NCBI GenBank assembly: GCA_910579285.1
Contig: CAJTTT010000004.1
Coordinates: 56,020 to 120,019, forward strand
Direction: 5' to 3'
Source of the DNA: an uncultured Lachnospiraceae bacterium
Lineage (GTDB): Bacteria > Bacillota > Clostridia > Lachnospirales > Lachnospiraceae
Length of the DNA: 64,000 nucleotides
Positions 59,958-64,000 of the stretch are shown here, in pieces (positions within the stretch are counted from its first letter, which is position 1; each line of letters begins with the position of its first letter). Below the pieces are notes generated by a model. The model was not told the origin of the DNA and did no database searches. It saw only the letters and a program-made list of their open reading frames with translations. Position numbers and translations under genes: made by a program.

Positions 59958-60671
59958 TTATTTCTCCTCGGAATTCACAGTGCTGATCACAACCGCATCC
60001 GGGCTCACGCCTGTCTTTCGGATCACAATATCTTCAATCTGGGCACGCTGCGCCTCTGACAGTTCCGCTGTGTTAACTACCACGTCCACGCTGTCCCCGT
60101 CTATGCTGACGATGGCATCGTCAAATCCTTTCGCCTCCAGCAGAATCTCCGCCGCCGTCTCCTTCTCCGCAATATCCGTCATGGAGATCATGCTGCTTAC
60201 GGCTTCCTGTTTCTGGGTCTCACTGATGTTGGCATTATTGATGATCTCTAACAGCGTCTCTTTATTCTGTACCCTTGTCTGTTCCTTCTCGAGCTTCGCG
60301 CCGGAAAGGGCTGTCGCTGTTTCCGCTGATGTAAAGACCGCCTCGCCTGGCACCTCATCCATCTGCTCCTCGGCAAGCGCCTGCGCCAGCTCCTCGTCCA
60401 CACTGCCGCTCTCCGCCATAGTCACATCGCTGTCCAGACTTTCTATATCGCCGGAAGCCTGCTCCATGTCCTCATCCGACAAATCCAAAAGGGCCGCATA
60501 TTCCGCTTCCGCATCTTCCTGTGTAAGGCCGGTCGCCCCCATTTCTCCGCTCACGCTCATCAGATCCTCGTCCGTCACCTTGGTACCTGCAAAGTTCAGG
60601 TATCCCGCCACTGCGATCATAATGGCAAGCGCCGTAATCATCATCTGGTTCTTCTTAATCATATTCTTCAA
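59958..60671 (-). CDS. spoIIIAH: Stage III sporulation protein AH
   Basis: SpoIIIAH is a mother-cell membrane protein that pairs with forespore SpoIIQ across the intermembrane space. The 237-residue protein has one N-terminal membrane segment (about 10-28), a long acidic linker (about 35-125) and the C-terminal EscJ/YscJ-like domain (about 135-230) with AAEILLEAKGFDDAIVSIDG. The start is probably the TTG at 60671 with GGGGAG upstream; the first ATG is three codons later. It ends the spoIIIA operon. Confidence 0.93.
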   Translation of the reverse strand: MKNMIKKNQMMITALAIMIAVAGYLNFAGTKVTDEDLMSVSGEMGATGLTQEDAEAEYAALLDLSDEDMEQASGDIESLDSDVTMAESGSVDEELAQALAEEQMDEVPGEAVFTSAETATALSGAKLEKEQTRVQNKETLLEIINNANISETQKQEAVSSMISMTDIAEKETAAEILLEAKGFDDAIVSIDGDSVDVVVNTAELSEAQRAQIEDIVIRKTGVSPDAVVISTVNSEEK

Positions 60672-60684
60672 TTTCTTCTCCCCT

Positions 60685-61299
60685 TCACTGCTTATTTGTT
60701 TTCATTTTAATTATTGATATTCTATTCATGTCTACATCAAATAATACCTGAATCGCTTCGATTATGTCCCTGCGCACCTGTGCCTTGTCTGCCCCCTGGG
60801 CAATCACCACAACTCCCTCCACACTGGGAGCGATGGTCTTGACCACAAGAGGCACGTTCTTCCCCCGCTCATCCACTGTGCAGACAACCGTCTTATCCAG
60901 TCTGTTCTCAGATATACAGCGGGTCCCTCCCGAAGCGTCCGTCTCCGCCGTATTCGAGTTCTCCTCTGCCCCTTCCCTGGTCAGAATCATCTCTTCCGAT
61001 TCCCCTGTATAAATCAAAACCCTGACCTGTCCGGCTCCCTCCACACACCGCAGGCTTTCCTCCAGCTTTTCCTCCCAGAACGTCACATAGTCCTTACTCC
61101 CCTCTTCCGAAGAAAACATATGTTCGTTTTCTATCATAGCGCCGGAAGTGTCCAATAAATCGGTCTTTGACTTTTCTTTTTCCACCGGCAGAGAAATCAC
61201 ACAGAGCAGGACGCCTGCCAGAATCAGAATCAGACATTGGTCTTTTCCCAGCTTCTTCCCGCCGCTGATCCGCTCAAACAGCTTCTTAGCCTCTCCCAT
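60685..61299 (-). CDS. spoIIIAG: Stage III sporulation protein AG
   Basis: SpoIIIAG builds a large ring in the mother-cell membrane as part of the SpoIIIA-SpoIIQ feeding-tube complex. 204 residues, one membrane segment (about 20-39), and a C-terminal ring-building domain with GVVVIAQGADKAQVRRDIIE followed by AIQVLFDVDMNRI. A Cys in TRCISENRL and other features are ordinary. It overlaps the spoIIIAF 3' end by 14 bp. Confidence 0.93.
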   Translation of the reverse strand: MGEAKKLFERISGGKKLGKDQCLILILAGVLLCVISLPVEKEKSKTDLLDTSGAMIENEHMFSSEEGSKDYVTFWEEKLEESLRCVEGAGQVRVLIYTGESEEMILTREGAEENSNTAETDASGGTRCISENRLDKTVVCTVDERGKNVPLVVKTIAPSVEGVVVIAQGADKAQVRRDIIEAIQVLFDVDMNRISIIKMKTNKQ

Positions 61300-61867
61300 C
61301 CAGTCTCACCTCCACTCTGTCCTCCTCCATTCCAAGAAGTGCGGCAAACCGCGTCCGATATGACTGAAAGGATTCATCTGCGGTGGATTCCTGCGGCTGT
61401 CCAACCACAATCTCCGAAATCCCGGTCTGTCCGTCTCCCTCCTCCCCTTTTCGCTCACTCATCAAAATTTCCACCTCCGGCAGAAGTGTTTCCGTCTCCT
61501 CTGCCGGATCCTGCGTAAACCGAATCGAAACGCGGCTCACAAAATACACATCCGTTTCCAGCTCTCTGTTGAAACGTTCTCTCACCTCCGTCTCCATCCG
61601 GCTGACTACCCCGTCTGTCACGCCGTCTGACATGGTTTCCCCTAAAAAGTCAGGCATATCCGTCATCTGCATCCACTCCTCCAGAAGCGCCTGCGGATCC
61701 TCCCACACCGCTCCGGCTGACTGCAGAACGGGTTTCATAAAGAGAAGCAGTATGACAATGCCCGACACAGACTTGATATACTTCTCGTACTGTTTTCCCG
61801 GCGCAAAATGTACCACCGCCTGGGCCGCAATCATAAAAACACCGATCTCCCTGATCGTGTCAATCAC
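61286..61867 (-). CDS. spoIIIAF: Stage III sporulation protein AF
   Basis: About 193 residues. Two N-terminal membrane segments (IREIGVFMIAAQAVVHF and VSGIVILLLFMKPVL) with the family's P/GKQYEKYIKSVSGIV between them, then an extracytoplasmic domain with a variable linker. The start is taken as GTG at 61867, with GGGGGTGG upstream and just past the spoIIIAE stop; GTG at 61870 is equally possible. The longer open frame upstream lies inside spoIIIAE and is not coding. Confidence 0.88.
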   Translation of the reverse strand: MIDTIREIGVFMIAAQAVVHFAPGKQYEKYIKSVSGIVILLLFMKPVLQSAGAVWEDPQALLEEWMQMTDMPDFLGETMSDGVTDGVVSRMETEVRERFNRELETDVYFVSRVSIRFTQDPAEETETLLPEVEILMSERKGEEGDGQTGISEIVVGQPQESTADESFQSYRTRFAALLGMEEDRVEVRLDGRG

Positions 61868-61881
61868 CACGCCACCCCCAT

Positions 61882-62952
61882 TCAATGTAATGCCTGTCCT
61901 GTGGAATAACCGATGACGGCAATCTGTATCATAAACATGCCCACCGAAGTCAGCGCAATCCGCAAAAGCATGAGATTTCCCTCTCCCACCCGGCTTGCAC
62001 AGTTCGTGAGCCGCTTGTCGCTTACGATACCGATGAGGGCCGCGCTCAGTTTTATCACACAAGCCGTCAATGCAATTTTCAGAATGGGTGCAGCACACAA
62101 TGCAATCAACGTCATTGTCATAAAAAGCCCCAGACTGTTTCTGACAAGCACAGCAGACCCAAGCACCATCTCAAACATCCCTTCCGTCAGTCCGCCGACT
62201 CCCGGCATCGCGGAGAGCGCTTTCTTCACGGCCGAGGACTGCAAAGAATCAATAACAGGCGATACCATCGACTGCAGGAGACTGAATCCGGTAATCAGCC
62301 AGATGGATGCCTTCAGACTGCCTTTTATAACCTTCTCCGAAAGTTCCAGGAGCAGAGCCAGCTTTTCTTCCATCCAGATCCCGTTCATCACCGTCAGCAG
62401 AACATACACATAGACAAAAGGAACGAGCACCGTGAGATATCCCCACTCAATCAGATAGACCGCCACCAGGAGGAGCTGATAGTACACGGAGGCCGAAGCC
62501 GCACCCGAGGCGCTGCCCACCGCCAAAATATAAGTGGGAATATAAAGTCTGACAAAGGTCACCACGCCGTTCAGAATCTCCTTCACTGCCCCTACGGTCT
62601 GCGCAAAAAATTTCAAAAGCACCGCAATCAGCAGCAGATAAATAAAATAGAAAGCGATATCCGACACCTGATGATCCTGAAAGAGATCCGCGAAGTTCAC
62701 AAAGAGGGCCGCCGCCACTCCCAGAACAAGAATTGTAAAAAATAACATCCGAAATTCATCTTTCTGTGTCAAAACAGAGCCCGATATGCCTCCTGCCAGC
62801 TTCTGAAACGCCTCCACAAGCCGGCCGCCCATAATATCGGCAAGCACCTCTTTTCCGTCAAAAGAATAGGAAGGAAACAGCTTCTCAAAATCTTTCGCAA
62901 CCGCATCCATCTCCATCTGCTCCCACACCAGCGCACTCTCCTGTGTGCCCAT
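61882..62952 (-). CDS. spoIIIAE: Stage III sporulation protein AE
   Basis: A 356-residue polytopic protein with about seven to eight membrane segments, expected to form a channel of the SpoIIIA complex. FSLLQSMVSPVIDSLQSSAV and AMPGVGGLTEGMFEMVLGSA are typical. It begins at an ATG followed directly by the polar region MGTQESALVWEQMEMDAVAK and lacks the N-terminal signal peptide that many SpoIIIAE proteins have. No in-frame upstream start that would add one was found before the TAG in the 67-bp gap to spoIIIAD. Confidence 0.92.
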   Translation of the reverse strand: MGTQESALVWEQMEMDAVAKDFEKLFPSYSFDGKEVLADIMGGRLVEAFQKLAGGISGSVLTQKDEFRMLFFTILVLGVAAALFVNFADLFQDHQVSDIAFYFIYLLLIAVLLKFFAQTVGAVKEILNGVVTFVRLYIPTYILAVGSASGAASASVYYQLLLVAVYLIEWGYLTVLVPFVYVYVLLTVMNGIWMEEKLALLLELSEKVIKGSLKASIWLITGFSLLQSMVSPVIDSLQSSAVKKALSAMPGVGGLTEGMFEMVLGSAVLVRNSLGLFMTMTLIALCAAPILKIALTACVIKLSAALIGIVSDKRLTNCASRVGEGNLMLLRIALTSVGMFMIQIAVIGYSTGQALH

Positions 62953-63019
62953 CCGCCTCAGACCTCCTCCCCGAATGATTCTCCCATCCTCTGGCCGCGT
63001 ACGCGAAACCTAATATTTC

Positions 63020-63403
63020 TCACATAATTGACTGTATGCTTTCCATCAGGGAAAACAACACCGGCATTCCCATAGAAAGAATATAGAGCTTGCCAAGCAT
63101 TTCCACCTGTCCGGCCACACCGGCATACCCCGCATCCTTGCAGATACCCGCGCAGAACTCACAGGCATAGGTGGCGCCCACCGACTTTAAAAGCAGCGCC
63201 AGATAACTGTAATTTTCCCGCAGATACCCGCGCAGCGTCTCCATGCCCGACAGTATCTGCATAAAATAACGAGTGATATATTCCAGCAGCACAAAGCACA
63301 CCGCAAGCGTCACATAAAACCCGTATTCTGCCTTATGGCTCTTTAGCGACACCGCAAGCAGCACGCCTGCCACACCGATCACCCCGGCTTTAAACAGATC
63401 CAT
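63020..63403 (-). CDS. spoIIIAD: Stage III sporulation protein AD
   Basis: A 127-residue membrane protein with three to four segments; MDLFKAGVIGVAGVLLAVSL at the start and KDAGYAGVAGQVEMLGKLYI near the end are typical of SpoIIIAD. The start at 63403 has GGGAGGG upstream; the frame extends to 63442 without family residues. It lies between spoIIIAC and spoIIIAE. Confidence 0.93.
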   Translation of the reverse strand: MDLFKAGVIGVAGVLLAVSLKSHKAEYGFYVTLAVCFVLLEYITRYFMQILSGMETLRGYLRENYSYLALLLKSVGATYACEFCAGICKDAGYAGVAGQVEMLGKLYILSMGMPVLFSLMESIQSIM

Positions 63404-63445
63404 CCCGTTTTCCCTCCCTGTTCTTTCCCCGGCGGATACCATCCT

Positions 63446-63640
63446 CTACATTTCGAACAGCTTTTGCATCATCACAAACAGATCATAGATGTACGGAACG
63501 ATCCATGTTAAAACAAGAATTAATCCCGCAAGGCTGATTAGAAAGGCATGATCCTCTCTTCCGCTATGTTTTAAAACTTGATTTAATATTGTGACCAAGA
63601 TACCGACCGCCGCTATCTTGAAAATCAGACTAACGCTCAT
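63446..63640 (-). CDS. spoIIIAC: Stage III sporulation protein AC
   Basis: A 64-residue protein with two membrane segments. MSVSLIFKIAAVGILVTILN and the following HSGREDHAFLISLAGLILVL match the very conserved SpoIIIAC family. The start at 63640 has GGGGAGG upstream. It overlaps nothing; spoIIIAB ends 18 bp before it. Confidence 0.94.
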   Translation of the reverse strand: MSVSLIFKIAAVGILVTILNQVLKHSGREDHAFLISLAGLILVLTWIVPYIYDLFVMMQKLFEM

Positions 63641-63657
63641 CCGTCCTCCCCTGTCCT

Positions 63658-64000
63658 TCACAGCAGCAGAATTGCCAGAAGCAGTCCTGTCAGAATGCTT
63701 ACGCTGTGTATCATTTTTGATCTGTTTTCACAGGTTTCCTCCGCCTGCCGGTATCTGCCCTCCAAAAACGTCTCTGCCTGTCCGACCCGGCCAGCCTGGC
63801 CGTTCCCTTCCCGAAAGCGCATACTTCCCGCAAGCTCCGTCACCGTCCGTTTCTCATCCTCCCGCAGGGGAAGCCGGTCCAGACAGTTTCCAAGCTCCTC
63901 CTCCCAGACCTTTGGGAAATCCGTGCCGTTCTCCCCCGCCGTCCGCTTGTAGATCCGTTCAAAGCACTCTGAATAGCACTTGTCATTTAATTCAGCCAGC
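63658..64000 (-). CDS. spoIIIAB: Stage III sporulation protein AB (5' end outside the window)
   Basis: The frame is open from the window edge to the stop at 63658, giving the last 113 residues or so. It has the alpha-helical acidic body of SpoIIIAB and ends in a membrane segment, MIHSVSILTGLLLAILLL, as the family does. The family length is about 170 residues, so some 60 residues lie outside. With the following genes it shows that spoIIIAA is probably just beyond the window edge. Confidence 0.88.
   Translation of the reverse strand, partial: LAELNDKCYSECFERIYKRTAGENGTDFPKVWEEELGNCLDRLPLREDEKRTVTELAGSMRFREGNGQAGRVGQAETFLEGRYRQAEETCENRSKMIHSVSILTGLLLAILLL

Noticed and set aside
61868..62098. 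Longer upstream extension of the spoIIIAF frame
   Set aside because: The extension lies inside spoIIIAE in another frame, with Cys/His/Arg-rich sequence unlike SpoIIIAF. The family N-terminus starts near the GTG at 61867.

Overview
The window is chromosomal DNA of a spore-forming anaerobic Firmicute. Gene order and protein style point to the class Clostridia, most likely Lachnospiraceae. The evidence is moderate GC, Shine-Dalgarno sites of the GGAGG type, sporulation genes (spoIIIAB-AH, spoIVB, spoIIM), the yicC-remA-gmk-rpoZ-rimO-pgsA-cinA block, DinR/LexA-type boxes at recA, and an RqcH-type ribosome rescue factor. Nearly all genes are on the minus strand. No tRNA, rRNA, CRISPR array, insertion sequence or prophage was seen.

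Layout. 1-350: a cobalamin riboswitch with its own promoter and intrinsic terminator, controlling a gene that lies almost wholly outside the window. 480-4130: glycolysis (gap, pgk, tpiA) with a palindromic operator at gap and unusual structured spacers. 4257-12190: a mixed block with a PHP phosphatase, mnmA, a MarR-flavin reductase pair, a SpoVB-type flippase, DAHP synthase, and a MarR-MATE pair. 12370-14710: xerD, spoIIM and a Nudix hydrolase, a grouping also known from Bacillus. 14789-19920: an Ic-type aminotransferase, rny, recX, and recA with its SOS promoter. 20246-29000: one nucleoside uptake and salvage unit, comprising a Crp/Fnr-type regulator, deoD, a BMP lipoprotein, the ABC transporter genes, deoB, deoC and a YgjV-acetyltransferase-like fusion. 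It should import nucleosides, split off the base, and funnel (deoxy)ribose 1-phosphate through 5-phosphates to glycolytic intermediates.

29271-36350: a large membrane protein with a Tyr/Gly/Gln-rich repeat domain, followed by cinA, pgsA, rimO, rpoZ, gmk, remA and yicC, and divergent rqcH. 38439-42431: a metallo-beta-lactamase-fold lipoprotein, a MurJ-like flippase and glgA. 42560-64000: the classic spoIIIA ... nusB-xseAB-ispA-dxs-tlyA-nadK-argR-recN-spoIVB neighbourhood. In Bacillus spo0A follows spoIVB. Here the slot holds a chemoreceptor, a LacI-family regulator, and then a Spo0A-type protein that keeps a full DNA-binding domain but has no functional receiver domain.

The strongest candidates for something new are that receiver-less Spo0A in the canonical spo0A region and the YG-repeat/Asp-Tyr-rich membrane protein. 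Lesser ones are the nested palindromic spacers that reach into the 3' ends of pgk and deoD, and the YgjV-acetyltransferase fusion closing the nucleoside operon. All functional calls come from reading the sequence; no database search was run.
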